A DNA stretch of 61,647 bases from Pelagibacteraceae bacterium AG-426-M19. GTDB lineage: Bacteria > Pseudomonadota > Alphaproteobacteria > Pelagibacterales > Pelagibacteraceae. The stretch covers positions 10,001 through 71,647 of the forward strand of contig QCNW01000007.1 of NCBI GenBank assembly GCA_003210025.1, in the 5' to 3' direction. Of this stretch, positions 45,613 through 53,705 are shown piece after piece. Position 1 is the stretch's first letter; every line of letters starts with the position of its first letter. The notes beneath the pieces are model-generated. The model saw nothing but the letters and a program-made list of their open reading frames with translations. It ran no database searches and had not been told where the DNA came from. Position numbers and translations under genes: made by a program.

Positions 45613-45689
45613 TGGTACACGGGGACAGATTCGAACTGTCGACCTTCGGTTCCACAAACCGCTGCTCTAACCAACTGAGCTACCCGTGC
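45613..45689 (-). tRNA. tRNA-His (GUG)
   Basis: This is a complete cloverleaf of 77 nt with encoded CCA. The anticodon loop is TTGTGGA with GUG. The acceptor stem is GCACGGG with CCCGTGT, which leaves A as base 73, and the encoded base at -1 is A. Most bacteria have G at -1 paired to C73. The absence of that pair agrees with the altered tRNA-His known from a large group of alphaproteobacteria. hisS follows after 4 nt. Confidence 0.95.
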
Positions 45690-45701
45690 TCCTTCTACTG
45701 T

Positions 45702-45707
45702 TTTATA
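45702..45707 (-). promoter_or_regulatory. Putative -10 element for tRNA-His-hisS
   Basis: TATAAA on the minus strand lies 12 nt before the tRNA-His 5' end, which would put transcription start about 5 nt before the mature end. The matching -35 region (about 45725-45730, AATTTA) is poor. A promoter further up in the 243-nt spacer is also possible. Confidence 0.35.
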
Positions 45708-45868
45708 CTAAATGTGGATAAAATTAAATTTATAAATAATTAAATAGCTAGCTTGCAGCCAGCATGAAAATGATGTCTGTGCGTTTCCTTGTTAATAATG
45801 ACTAGTTTATTCATTGCTCTGTAAGTAGCATTTTTTTTTTTAAATGCAAGCAAGAAAAGGCTTTGCAC

Positions 45869-45902
45869 AGGAATAGCTATGTTTTTAACATATCCTATTC
45901 CT
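45869..45902 (-). terminator. Strong hairpin 30 nt after csp stop
   Basis: Two nested perfect repeats form one 14-bp stem: AGGAATAG (45869-45876) with CTATTCCT (45895-45902), and TATGTT with AACATA inside, with a 3-nt loop and a small internal bulge. It lies in the csp 3' region, followed on the minus strand by GTGCAAAGCCTTTTCTT. The U-stretch is weak and offset, so it may be a terminator, an mRNA 3'-end stabiliser, or part of a small RNA. Confidence 0.5.
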
Positions 45903-45932
45903 ATACAAATATTTTTGATGAATTAAATTTTA

Positions 45933-46145
45933 TTAACCTAATTTTTTCAAATTTACAGCGCTTGGACCTTTTTCGCCATCTTGAATTTCGAATTCTATAG
46001 CATCGTTTTCATTCAAAAATCTTAGTCCAGCTTCTCTAACTGCGCTTGCATGAACGAAACAATCTTTTTCTCCGTCTTCTCTTTCAATAAAACCGTAGCC
46101 CTTCTTACCATTGAACCACTTTACTTTGCCTTTTAATGTACTCAT
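45933..46145 (-). CDS. Cold shock protein (CspA family)
   Basis: This 70-residue single OB-fold RNA chaperone has RNP1 as KGYGFIER and RNP2 as CFVHASAV, with the family ending [11 protein letters not shown]. It is one of few genes here with a spacer on both sides (115 nt upstream, 243 nt downstream), which suggests it is separately and strongly expressed. A near-consensus TATAAT and a 14-bp palindrome lie upstream. Confidence 0.96.
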   Translation of the reverse strand: MSTLKGKVKWFNGKKGYGFIEREDGEKDCFVHASAVREAGLRFLNENDAIEFEIQDGEKGPSAVNLKKLG

Positions 46146-46168
46146 ACTTTAGTTACTCTTTCTGTGTT

Positions 46169-46193
46169 ATTATAAAATTAGCTATAAATAGCT
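46169..46193 (-). promoter_or_regulatory. csp promoter region with palindrome
   Basis: On the minus strand a perfect TATAAT (46169-46174) lies 24 nt before the csp ATG. Six bases upstream is a perfect 14-bp palindrome AGCTATTTATAGCT (46180-46193), which would fall inside the promoter spacer. Such a placement suits a repressor or a DNA-shape effect. No good -35 hexamer is visible. Confidence 0.5.
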
Positions 46194-46260
46194 CATGGAT
46201 AGGTATTAGATTTTAATTTTGAATGCAAGCATAATGATGGATATTAATACCACATGGGAG

Positions 46261-46336
46261 TGGTGGCTTCGGCGGGACTCGAACCAGCGACACAAGCCTT
46301 TTCAGGGCTCTGCTCTACCAACTGAGCTACGAAGCC
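46261..46336 (-). tRNA. tRNA-Phe (GAA)
   Basis: This is a 76-nt cloverleaf with encoded CCA, acceptor GGCTTCG/CGAAGCC, anticodon loop CTGAAAA (GAA) and T-loop GGTTCGAGTCC. Its 5' end is 3 nt after the infA stop codon. The tRNA must therefore be cut from the infA mRNA by RNase P if, as seems likely, it has no promoter of its own. Confidence 0.96.
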
Positions 46337-46339
46337 ATA

Positions 46340-46555
46340 TTAAGATCTAAAAATTATACGACCCTTTGATAAATCGTATGGAGATACTTCCAATTTCACT
46401 CTATCACCTTGTAAAACACGAATACGATTTTTTCTAAGTTTTCCTGCTGTGTGAGCTGTAACGTTATGACCATTGTCTAGTTTAACTCTAAACATAGCAT
46501 TAGGAAGAAGATCTGTTACCACACCTTCAAACTCCAACGTATCCTGTTTACTCAA
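46340..46555 (-). CDS. infA: Translation initiation factor IF-1
   Basis: This 71-residue OB-fold protein closes the ribosomal A site during initiation. [41 protein letters not shown] and the [10 protein letters not shown] ending match the family end to end. It follows hisD by 1 nt and is followed by tRNA-Phe 3 nt after its stop. The murA-DUF2948-hisD-infA neighbourhood is a known alphaproteobacterial order. Confidence 0.97.
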   Translation of the reverse strand: MSKQDTLEFEGVVTDLLPNAMFRVKLDNGHNVTAHTAGKLRKNRIRVLQGDRVKLEVSPYDLSKGRIIFRS

Positions 46556-46556
46556 A

Positions 46557-47828
46557 TTATAATCTCCTCATTCTAGATTTAATACTTTGAGCATGATTAT
46601 CTAATTCTTCATACTCAGCGAGATGTGTAGCGGATTCTCCTAATTTCTCAATACCTTTTTTTGTAAGAGTTATATGGCTAATTTTTTTATAAAATTCATT
46701 AAGATTTAGTCCAGATGAAAATTTTGCAGATCCTAAAGTTGGTAATACATGGTTTGAACCAACATTATAATCTGAGACAGCCATTGGAGAATACTTTCCA
46801 ATCATAATACTTCCTGCATTATGAATTTGATTTAAATACTTTTTATAATTAGAAACATTAATTTCTAAGTGCTCTGGAGCAACTTCATTAATTACTTCTA
46901 TTATTTGCTTATCACTTTGGGCTAACACAATTAATCCATTATTTTTTAAACTTTTTAAAACAACACTTTTCCTTTGAACTTTTTTGATACTTTCTTTTAT
47001 TTCTATATTAAATTTATTTGCTAATTTTTTATCTTTAGTAATTAAAATACACTGGGAGTTTACATCATGTTCTGCTTGTCCAATCATAGATGTTATAACT
47101 TGGTTTAGATCAGTTTTACCATCTGCTAAAACACAAATTTCACTGGGACCAGCGACCATTCCTTCTGTACCAACATCGCCAAAGACCTCACGTTTGCTTC
47201 TTGCAACATAAATATTTCCAGGCCCAACAATTTTATTCACTTTTTGAATATACGCTAAACTTGCTATAGCTTGGGCACCACCCATTGAGTAAATTTCGTT
47301 AATTCCAACTTTTTTAGCCGCATAAAGGACAGCAGGATTTAGTTTTCCATTAAGTTTTGGATTGGCCAAAATAATTCTTTTTACACCAGAAATTTTTGCA
47401 GGAACTGCATTCATTAATAATGTGGATGGTAAATTCGCTGGTACATAAATACCTACAGACTGTAGTGGCACATGCTTATATTCAAGTTTATTTTTAAAAT
47501 TATCTACATACTTAATATTTTTTGGTTTTTGTAGTGAATGAAATTTAAAAATTCTATTATAGGCGAAATCAATACTTTTTTTAATGTTAGGTTCTAATGT
47601 ATTAATTGCTTTGTTTACTTTATCTTTTGAAGGAACCAACTCTGTATTTTTACTAAATTTTTTCTCATACTTTAAAAGTGCTTTTCTTCCATTAATTTTG
47701 ATGTCTTTTAAAATTTTTGGAACTATCGAAGTGTCTACTGCTTTTCCAGATCTCCTTTTATCCAAAAAAGATACTAATTCTCTTTTATAATTTTTTTTGT
47801 TACAATTAATTACTTTTATCATTTTCAA
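46557..47828 (-). CDS. hisD: Histidinol dehydrogenase
   Basis: HisD performs the last two oxidations to histidine. Family blocks include [21 protein letters not shown] (zinc/catalytic His) and [10 protein letters not shown]. The length (423) is normal. It begins 23 nt inside the DUF2948 gene. It is apart from hisSZG, so the histidine genes in the window form two separate minus-strand units. Confidence 0.96.
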   Translation of the reverse strand: MKMIKVINCNKKNYKRELVSFLDKRRSGKAVDTSIVPKILKDIKINGRKALLKYEKKFSKNTELVPSKDKVNKAINTLEPNIKKSIDFAYNRIFKFHSLQKPKNIKYVDNFKNKLEYKHVPLQSVGIYVPANLPSTLLMNAVPAKISGVKRIILANPKLNGKLNPAVLYAAKKVGINEIYSMGGAQAIASLAYIQKVNKIVGPGNIYVARSKREVFGDVGTEGMVAGPSEICVLADGKTDLNQVITSMIGQAEHDVNSQCILITKDKKLANKFNIEIKESIKKVQRKSVVLKSLKNNGLIVLAQSDKQIIEVINEVAPEHLEINVSNYKKYLNQIHNAGSIMIGKYSPMAVSDYNVGSNHVLPTLGSAKFSSGLNLNEFYKKISHITLTKKGIEKLGESATHLAEYEELDNHAQSIKSRMRRL

Positions 47829-48207
47829 TTTTTTGGTCTTCTAGTGTTACATCAATAACTTCTGTGGACAGTGTTATAATTCCATTTTTTGAAAATAACA
47901 GAACTATTTCAAAATTTTCTTTTTTTTTAAAAATATCAATTGCAAATAATTCTAAAGTTAAATCTGCATTGGACTGGTTAATGTTTTTAGACTTGGAACT
48001 TTCAATAAATTCAAATTTTATAACACTATTAACAGGTTTGCTACTATCTGTTTCCTTATTTATTCTTAAAACAGAAAGTAAAAAAATTTTTGTAGATGGC
48101 AAATATTTTATATCAGAAATTTTGACTTTAGACTCTGCACATATCGCTGATATAATTTGTAAGTCGTCTGGAGATTGAGCGATTACTTTCTTTAAAAAAT
48201 TATTCAC
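47806..48207 (-). CDS. DUF2948 family protein
   Basis: This 133-residue conserved alphaproteobacterial protein of unknown function is rich in beta-strand-like segments. IAQSPDDLQIISAICAESKVKISDIKYL at the N-terminus and LELFAIDIFKK later fit the family, whose genes commonly lie between murA and hisD, as here. It shares one base with the end of murA (48207) and overlaps hisD by 23 nt. The family call rests on both sequence style and position. Confidence 0.75.
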   Translation of the reverse strand: MNNFLKKVIAQSPDDLQIISAICAESKVKISDIKYLPSTKIFLLSVLRINKETDSSKPVNSVIKFEFIESSKSKNINQSNADLTLELFAIDIFKKKENFEIVLLFSKNGIITLSTEVIDVTLEDQKIENDKSN

Positions 48208-49469
48208 TAAGATATTCTTTTTATTTTTACTCCAATTTTTTTTAATTTATTTTCAATTTTTTCATAACCTCGATCTAAATGATATACCCTATTTATAATA
48301 GATGTCCCTCTTGAAATAAAAGCTGCTAAAACTAAAGCTACTGATGCCCTTAAATCACTAGACATTAACTCAGCTCCCTCTAGATTATTAGTTCCTTCAA
48401 TAATTGCTTTGTTACCTTTAATATTTATTTTTGCGCCTAATCTTTTTAATTCTGGGACATGCATAAATCTGTTTTCAAATATATTTTCCTCAATTGTACT
48501 TTTTCCATTTGCTCTGGTTAATAATACCATAATTTGAGCTTGCAAATCGGTGGGGAAGTTTGGATATTCTCCAGTTTTTAAAAAATCCAAACTTCTAATT
48601 TTTTTTGGTCCCTTAATTTGTATTGTATTTTTTGTAGTTTTTATCTTTGCGCCAATTTTCTTAAGTAAATTTATCTCTGTATTGATAACTTTTGGCTCAA
48701 AATTTTTAATTTTTAAATTTCCACTATTCAAACATGCGGCAACACAAAAAGTACCTGCTTCAATTCTATCATTCATGATTGAGTAAGTTATACGTTTTAA
48801 TGTTTTAACACCCTCTATTTTTAAAGTTCTTTTACCAATCCATTTGATCTTAGCACCAGCTGTTTTAAGAAAATTTGTCAAATCCTTGATCTCAGGCTCT
48901 ATAGCACAATTCTTCATTGTTGTTGTTCCTTTTGCAAGACAAGCAGCTAGAATCAAATTTTCAGTAGCTCCAACAGATATTTTTGAAAATCTTATTTTTG
49001 AACCAACCAATCTGTCTTCAGCTTTTGCATTAACATATCCTTTTTCAATTTTTATTTTAACACCTAACTTTGATATAGCTTTTAAATGTATATCTATCGG
49101 TCTTACACCAATACTGCAACCTCCTGGGCTACTTACTTTTGCTTTTTTATTTTTTGCCAATAAAGGACCAAGAACTAAAATTCCTGCTCTCATTGTTTTT
49201 ACTAGAGAATAAGGTGCAAAAAAATTATTTTTTTTTCCTTTTGAGATTGTCGCGATTTTTTTATTATTTTTAAAACTAATTTTTTTTCCTAGTGATTTTA
49301 GCAAATTAAGCATTGTATCTATATCTTTAACTCGTGGAAGATTTTTAATTGTTACATTTTTATCAAAGAGTAAAGTTGCAGCAAGTATTGGTAGAGCAGC
49401 ATTTTTACTTCCAGAAATTGATACCTCTCCTCTGATCTTGGAGGGACCACTAATTTTAAATTTATCCAT
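48207..49469 (-). CDS. murA: UDP-N-acetylglucosamine 1-carboxyvinyltransferase
   Basis: MurA is the first committed step of peptidoglycan synthesis and the fosfomycin target. The catalytic cysteine is in PGGCSIGVRPIDIHL (near residue 115). SGSKNAALPILAATLL at the N-terminus and the late FPTDLQAQ block are typical. The length (420) is normal. The cysteine form should be fosfomycin-sensitive. It follows dcd by 1 nt. Confidence 0.96.
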   Translation of the reverse strand: MDKFKISGPSKIRGEVSISGSKNAALPILAATLLFDKNVTIKNLPRVKDIDTMLNLLKSLGKKISFKNNKKIATISKGKKNNFFAPYSLVKTMRAGILVLGPLLAKNKKAKVSSPGGCSIGVRPIDIHLKAISKLGVKIKIEKGYVNAKAEDRLVGSKIRFSKISVGATENLILAACLAKGTTTMKNCAIEPEIKDLTNFLKTAGAKIKWIGKRTLKIEGVKTLKRITYSIMNDRIEAGTFCVAACLNSGNLKIKNFEPKVINTEINLLKKIGAKIKTTKNTIQIKGPKKIRSLDFLKTGEYPNFPTDLQAQIMVLLTRANGKSTIEENIFENRFMHVPELKRLGAKINIKGNKAIIEGTNNLEGAELMSSDLRASVALVLAAFISRGTSIINRVYHLDRGYEKIENKLKKIGVKIKRIS

Positions 49470-49470
49470 T

Positions 49471-50025
49471 TTAAATTTTGGGAAGCGTTACCCCTTTTTG
49501 CCCCATATATTTTCCATTTCTGTCAGCATATGAAACATCGGGTTTCTCATTTCCTTTTAAAAATATAAATTGAGCCACACCCTCATTTGCATATATTTTG
49601 GCCGGTAAGGGAGTTGTGTTAGAAAATTCAAGGGTCACATGCCCTTCCCATCCTGGTTCTAAGGGTGTAACATTAACTATTATTCCACATCTAGCATAAG
49701 TGGACTTGCCTAAACAGATAACCAAGATATCGCTAGGAATTTTAAAATATTCGATTGTTCTTGCTAAAACAAAAGAATTTGGTGGAATAATGCATTCATC
49801 AGACTCTTTTGTTACAAAATTTGTTGGTTTAAAATTTTTTGGATCTACAATTTCAGAGTTAACATTAGTAAATATTTTAAACTCATTAGATACTCTCGCA
49901 TCATACCCGTATGAAGAAACACCAAATGAAATTTTTCCTTCCCTTATTTGTTTATCTTCAAATGGTGAGATCATTCCATGTTCTTTCGCCATTTTGATTA
50001 TCCACTTATCTGATTGCACTGACAT
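49471..50025 (-). CDS. dcd: dCTP deaminase
   Basis: Dcd converts dCTP to dUTP to feed dTMP synthesis. The N-terminal [49 protein letters not shown] (active-site Glu) and [11 protein letters not shown] ending are diagnostic for the monofunctional enzyme. The length (184) is normal. It heads the dcd-murA-DUF2948-hisD-infA series. Confidence 0.96.
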   Translation of the reverse strand: MSVQSDKWIIKMAKEHGMISPFEDKQIREGKISFGVSSYGYDARVSNEFKIFTNVNSEIVDPKNFKPTNFVTKESDECIIPPNSFVLARTIEYFKIPSDILVICLGKSTYARCGIIVNVTPLEPGWEGHVTLEFSNTTPLPAKIYANEGVAQFIFLKGNEKPDVSYADRNGKYMGQKGVTLPKI

Positions 50026-50029
50026 TTAT

Positions 50030-50128
50030 TTATTTTTTTTTATTTTTTCTTTGAAAAATTTTTCTTTTTCTTAGGTTCCTTCTCAAAGCTTCCTTAAGTT
50101 TAGCTTTTTTATCCTTCATCCTGTCCAT
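50030..50128 (-). CDS. Possible 32-residue highly basic small protein
   Basis: This short frame lies between the 65-residue gene and dcd and ends 4 nt before the dcd ATG. Its product is almost all Lys/Arg with a few hydrophobics (starts MDRMKDKKAKLKEALRRNL). The position exactly filling the gap between two genes and the amphipathic helix support a real gene. Its shortness and the A-rich bias, which favours lysine codons, argue for caution. I know no family match. Confidence 0.4.
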   Translation of the reverse strand: MDRMKDKKAKLKEALRRNLRKRKIFQRKNKKK

Positions 50129-50133
50129 CTTGA

Positions 50134-50331
50134 TTACTTTTTGTCTGGATTGGTAAGGTGATCCAAAGTAATTACCTGATCGATTGGTATTGTTTTATCC
50201 TCTGGACTTTTGGGGTCACCTTGTTTAGCTATTTTTTTTGCTCTTCTTTCAGCAAGCTTTTTTTCTCTTTTCGCTTGCTTCTCCATAGCTTTAGCTCCTC
50301 TTGTCGATTTATAGTCGTAGTGAATTCCCAT
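50134..50331 (-). CDS. Small conserved-looking basic protein, unknown function
   Basis: This 65-residue protein starts MGIHYDYKSTRGAKAMEKQ, followed by a Lys/Arg/Glu/Ala-rich helix (about residues 14-38) and an acidic, proline-containing end. There is no signal peptide or membrane segment. Such short basic proteins next to dcd/murA occur in related genomes as hypothetical proteins. It could bind RNA or the ribosome, but nothing in the sequence fixes a role. It precedes the 32-residue frame by 5 nt. Confidence 0.65.
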   Translation of the reverse strand: MGIHYDYKSTRGAKAMEKQAKREKKLAERRAKKIAKQGDPKSPEDKTIPIDQVITLDHLTNPDKK

Positions 50332-50412
50332 ATCATTTACCTAATTTAGATATACCTGATTTTCTCAAAAAATTAAGGCATTTATTTGAAAAAAACAATT
50401 TTATACACTAAT

Positions 50413-50418
50413 TATAAT
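50413..50418 (+). promoter_or_regulatory. Putative -10 element for tRNA-Thr
   Basis: A perfect TATAAT lies 8 nt before the tRNA-Thr 5' end. A TTGAAA at 50386-50391 could serve as -35, but the 21-nt spacing is longer than usual. Confidence 0.4.
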
Positions 50419-50426
50419 TAAAAAAA

Positions 50427-50500
50427 GCCCTCATAGTTAAATGGTATAACACATCCATGGTAAGGATGAGTTTCCAGTTCAATTCTGGGTGAGGGCACCA
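50427..50500 (+). tRNA. tRNA-Thr (GGU)
   Basis: This is a 74-nt cloverleaf with encoded CCA, acceptor GCCCTCA/TGAGGGC, anticodon stem CATCC/GGATG and loop ATGGTAA giving GGU. The D arm is short (AGTTAAATGGTATAAC). G1-C72, C2-G71 and A73 agree with threonine identity. Its last base is 1 nt from the stop codon of the convergent membrane-protein gene. Confidence 0.92.
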
Positions 50501-50501
50501 G

Positions 50502-51218
50502 TTATTTGTAAAATTTTTTTTTAATTATAAATCCAGTTATAACTAAGGTTATCATACCGATTACTGGCACATAAATATCTGGAGTTGCAATTATATCAAG
50601 CATGCTTGGAAGTTCTTGATTGCTTTCAATTACTTTATTTAGTCCTGCACCAAATGAGGCTCCAACAAATAGCTGAGGGGTCATTCCAACAACAGATCCT
50701 AAAAAGAAATTTTTAATTTTAACATTAAATAGTGTTGGCAAAATGTTTGAAATAAAGAAAGGTATCCCACCAACAAATCTGTATATCAAAAAAAAAGTAA
50801 ATTCATTTTCTTTAAATTTTTCAGTAAGATTAGAGAACTTTGATGAAAATTTTTTTTTAATTAAATCTTTAAAAAAATAATTTGCGCTAATGTATAAAAG
50901 AGTTGCTCCGATTGATAAACCAAACACAATAAGTATTGTTCCAATCCATTTTCCAAATACAAATCCTCCTACTAAAAAAACTGGTGAACCGAATCCTAAA
51001 AGCATAACCCAAATAATAACTCCAATAAAAAATAATATACTAGCAATTAAAAGATTGGAATTTTTGATATCATTTAATTTGTCTCTATTATTTTTTATAA
51101 GTTCAAAACTTGAAAAATCGTCAAATGAGAAATAGCTAAAAAAAAGCAACAAAAAGCCAGTAACTATGGAAAGATATATAATACCAAGAATAATTTTTAA
51201 TTTATTTTCATTTTCCAT
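50502..51218 (-). CDS. TVP38/TMEM64 (VTT/DedA-type) membrane protein
   Basis: This 238-residue integral membrane protein has about five hydrophobic segments (near residues 10-30, 57-75, 80-110, 140-165 and 205-232). The VTT core is GSPVFLVGGFVFGKWIGT, then LSIGATLLYISANYFF and the RFVGGIPFFISN motif, typical of TVP38/DedA proteins. The superfamily is linked to lipid scrambling or flippase activity and membrane homeostasis. The exact substrate here is unknown. It diverges from rpmH. Confidence 0.88.
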   Translation of the reverse strand: MENENKLKIILGIIYLSIVTGFLLLFFSYFSFDDFSSFELIKNNRDKLNDIKNSNLLIASILFFIGVIIWVMLLGFGSPVFLVGGFVFGKWIGTILIVFGLSIGATLLYISANYFFKDLIKKKFSSKFSNLTEKFKENEFTFFLIYRFVGGIPFFISNILPTLFNVKIKNFFLGSVVGMTPQLFVGASFGAGLNKVIESNQELPSMLDIIATPDIYVPVIGMITLVITGFIIKKKFYK

Positions 51219-51302
51219 TTTGTTCTAATTTATTAAAAATCGCTGTACTTATATACATTAAATTGTATAACTACCGAAATTTAACAAAAAAAAAGCCTTA
51301 AT

Positions 51303-51437
51303 ATGAAACGTACATATCAACCTAGTAGAAAAGTGAGAAAAAGAAGGCATGGTTTTAGGTCTAAAATGAAGACTAAAGGTGGAAGAAAACTAATTAGAAG
51401 AAGAAGAAGTAAGGGTAGAAAAAAACTCACTGTTTAA
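51303..51437 (+). CDS. rpmH: 50S ribosomal protein L34
   Basis: This 44-residue highly basic ribosomal protein begins [19 protein letters not shown], with [17 protein letters not shown] at the end, matching L34 over its whole length. Its stop codon overlaps the rnpA start (TAATG at 51435-51439). The rpmH-rnpA-yidD-yidC order is nearly universal in bacteria. Confidence 0.97.
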   Translation: MKRTYQPSRKVRKRRHGFRSKMKTKGGRKLIRRRRSKGRKKLTV

Positions 51438-51778
51438 TGCAGGTTAAATTAAAAAGTTTATCCAAAAATGAGGATTTTAAATTTATTTTAAATGGTAAAA
51501 AAATTTCAAATAGATATTCAACAATTTTTTATAGGAGATTAGAAAATAAAAGTAATAGATATTTTAATATAAGTTTTATTACAAAAAAAAAAATTGGAAC
51601 AGCTGTTATAAGAAATAAAATTAAAAGAAGATTAAGAAATATGATGAATGAAGCTTTAAAAAAAATTAAAATTAATCTTGATTATAGTTACTTATTAATT
51701 GCTAGAAAATCTGTTTTAGAAGATGAGTACAATTTTATTAAAATAAAACTTTTTAGTGAGTTAAAAAAAATTAGATAG
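51437..51778 (+). CDS. rnpA: Ribonuclease P protein component
   Basis: This basic 113-residue cofactor of RNase P RNA is needed for tRNA 5' processing. The RNR signature region KKIGTAVIRNKIKRRLRNMM (about residues 54-73) is the family's most conserved part. It overlaps rpmH by 1 nt and precedes yidD by 2 nt. RNase P should also be what frees the tRNAs embedded next to infA and hisS in this window. Confidence 0.94.
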   Translation: MQVKLKSLSKNEDFKFILNGKKISNRYSTIFYRRLENKSNRYFNISFITKKKIGTAVIRNKIKRRLRNMMNEALKKIKINLDYSYLLIARKSVLEDEYNFIKIKLFSELKKIR

Positions 51779-51780
51779 TT

Positions 51781-52020
51781 ATGATTAAAGAAGGATTAAT
51801 ATATTTAATTAAATTTTATAAATATTTCATTTCACCGGTTCTAGGTAATAATTGTAGATATCTTCCAACCTGTTCAGAGTATTTTATTGATAGTTTGAAT
51901 GAATATGGTGTTTTGAAAGGTTGTTACAAAGGAATTAAAAGAATTTTAACTTGTCATCCCATAAGAATTTTAGGAGGAGGACATGGATATGATCCAGTGA
52001 AGAAAAAGAATAACAAATAA
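51781..52020 (+). CDS. yidD: Membrane protein insertion efficiency factor YidD
   Basis: This 79-residue protein has the family motif KYFISPVLGNNCRYLPTCSEY, then GCYKGIKRILTCHP and the glycine-rich GGGHGYDPV close. The three conserved cysteines are present. It aids YidC-dependent insertion and is thought to lie at the inner face of the membrane through an amphipathic helix. It shares a base with the yidC start (52020). Confidence 0.94.
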   Translation: MIKEGLIYLIKFYKYFISPVLGNNCRYLPTCSEYFIDSLNEYGVLKGCYKGIKRILTCHPIRILGGGHGYDPVKKKNNK

Positions 52021-53702
52021 TGGACACGAGAAACGTAATAGCAGCAATTTCTTTAAGTGCAGCAGTAATAATTCTTTATGGATTATTTTTTGCTCCACCA
52101 AGTCCTGATCCAAAACAGGTAACTAATAATGATCAGAATAAGAACAATCTACAACTAAACGAGGCACCAAAAATAGAGCAAAATATTGAGAATAATAAAA
52201 TTTCTAGATCAGAGGCAATTAACAAAGTTGAAAGGATACTTTTTGAAAATGAAAATATTAAAGGTTCTATTTCTTTAGAAGGATCATTAATCGATGACCT
52301 GATTTTTAAAAAATATACTGAAACTCTAGACTCTGATGAAAATGTAGTTTTGCTTAATCCTAAAGAATCTGAAAATGGTTATTATATAGAAACGGGCTGG
52401 GCTATAAATAACAAAGATATCGAAGTTCCTAATTCAAATACAAAATGGGAAGTGGTTGGCAATAAATTATTAACACCGAACAATCCAATTAAATTAGTGT
52501 GGAATAATCAACAGAATATAAGTTTTGAGAAGGAAATAAGTATAGATGATAAGTTTTTATTTACTGTTAATCAAAAAATTACAAATAATACTCAAAGTGC
52601 TTATAACTTTTATCCATATGGACAGATTATTAGAAACATAGCTCCTGATGTAACGGATTTTTATATATTACATGAAGGTTTGTTAGGTGTTTTTGATGAT
52701 AATCTTGTTGAAGAAGATTACGATGATATTAAAGACAAGAAGTACTCTGTAAATGCTAACAAAGGATGGATGGGTATTACAGATAAATATTGGATAACAA
52801 GTTTAATCCCAGAAAATAATAAAAGTTTTAGATCAGATTTCGATTATAAAAATAAATTTAAAGCCAATTTCATAGAGACTGCTGCAACAGAAGTTGGGGC
52901 TAATGAAAGTAAAACTAATCAGGTAAAAGTGATTATTGCAGCAAAAGAAGTGGATGTTGTTGATGGTTATGCAGAAAAACTAAATATTAATAAATTTGAT
53001 TTAGCAATTGATTGGGGCTTTTTGTACTTCCTTACAAAGCCAATCTTTCTAATTTCAGATTATTTCTTTAAATTAACTGGTAACTATGGAATTGCAATTA
53101 TACTAATTACCGCTTGTATAAGAATATTATTTTTTCCTCTCGCTAACTACTCGTTTAGATCCATGGCAAAAATGAAAGTTCTTCAACCTGAAATGGTAAG
53201 GCTTAAAGAACTTCATAAAGAAGATAAAATGAAGTTACAGCAAGAAATGATGGCTCTTTACAAAAGAGAGAAAGTGAATCCTGTAAGCGGATGTTTGCCT
53301 ATTTTAATTCAAATACCATTCTTTTTTGCAATTTATAAAATGTTATTTGTTACAATTGAAATGAGACATCAGCCTTTTTTTGGTTGGATACACGATCTAA
53401 GTGAAAGAGATCCAACAAGTTTATTTAATTTATTTGGTTTATTACCATACGATGTTCCATCATTTTTAATTATTGGTGCTTGGCCAGTGGCAATGGGTGT
53501 AACAATGTGGATGCAACAAAAACTTAATCCAACACCACCAGATCCAATTCAGCAAAAAATATTTATGTTTTTTCCTGTATTCTTAACAGTGATACTAGCA
53601 CCTTTTCCATCAGGATTAGTTATATATTGGACAATTAACAACGTACTTACAATGGCACAACAATATGTAATTATGAAGAGGACTTCAGTTAAAACAGTTT
53701 AA
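52020..53702 (+). CDS. yidC: Membrane protein insertase YidC
   Basis: YidC inserts and folds inner-membrane proteins with or without SecYEG. It has 560 residues. The N-terminal helix (about 6-25) is followed by a large periplasmic beta domain (about 60-320). The C-terminal insertase core starts near LAIDWGFLYFLTKPIF and contains the hydrophilic-groove arginine in ITACIRILFFPL and the NPVSGCLPILIQIPFFFAIY block. engB often follows yidC; here argB follows at once. Confidence 0.96.
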   Translation: MDTRNVIAAISLSAAVIILYGLFFAPPSPDPKQVTNNDQNKNNLQLNEAPKIEQNIENNKISRSEAINKVERILFENENIKGSISLEGSLIDDLIFKKYTETLDSDENVVLLNPKESENGYYIETGWAINNKDIEVPNSNTKWEVVGNKLLTPNNPIKLVWNNQQNISFEKEISIDDKFLFTVNQKITNNTQSAYNFYPYGQIIRNIAPDVTDFYILHEGLLGVFDDNLVEEDYDDIKDKKYSVNANKGWMGITDKYWITSLIPENNKSFRSDFDYKNKFKANFIETAATEVGANESKTNQVKVIIAAKEVDVVDGYAEKLNINKFDLAIDWGFLYFLTKPIFLISDYFFKLTGNYGIAIILITACIRILFFPLANYSFRSMAKMKVLQPEMVRLKELHKEDKMKLQQEMMALYKREKVNPVSGCLPILIQIPFFFAIYKMLFVTIEMRHQPFFGWIHDLSERDPTSLFNLFGLLPYDVPSFLIIGAWPVAMGVTMWMQQKLNPTPPDPIQQKIFMFFPVFLTVILAPFPSGLVIYWTINNVLTMAQQYVIMKRTSVKTV

Positions 53703-53705
53703 TTG

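Noticed and set aside
45609..45674. Longer N-terminus of hisS
   Set aside because: The extra codons are tRNA-His sequence; the ATG at 45608 matches the family start.
48844..49212. 122-codon frame antisense to murA
   Set aside because: MurA is intact on the other strand; no support for overlapping coding.
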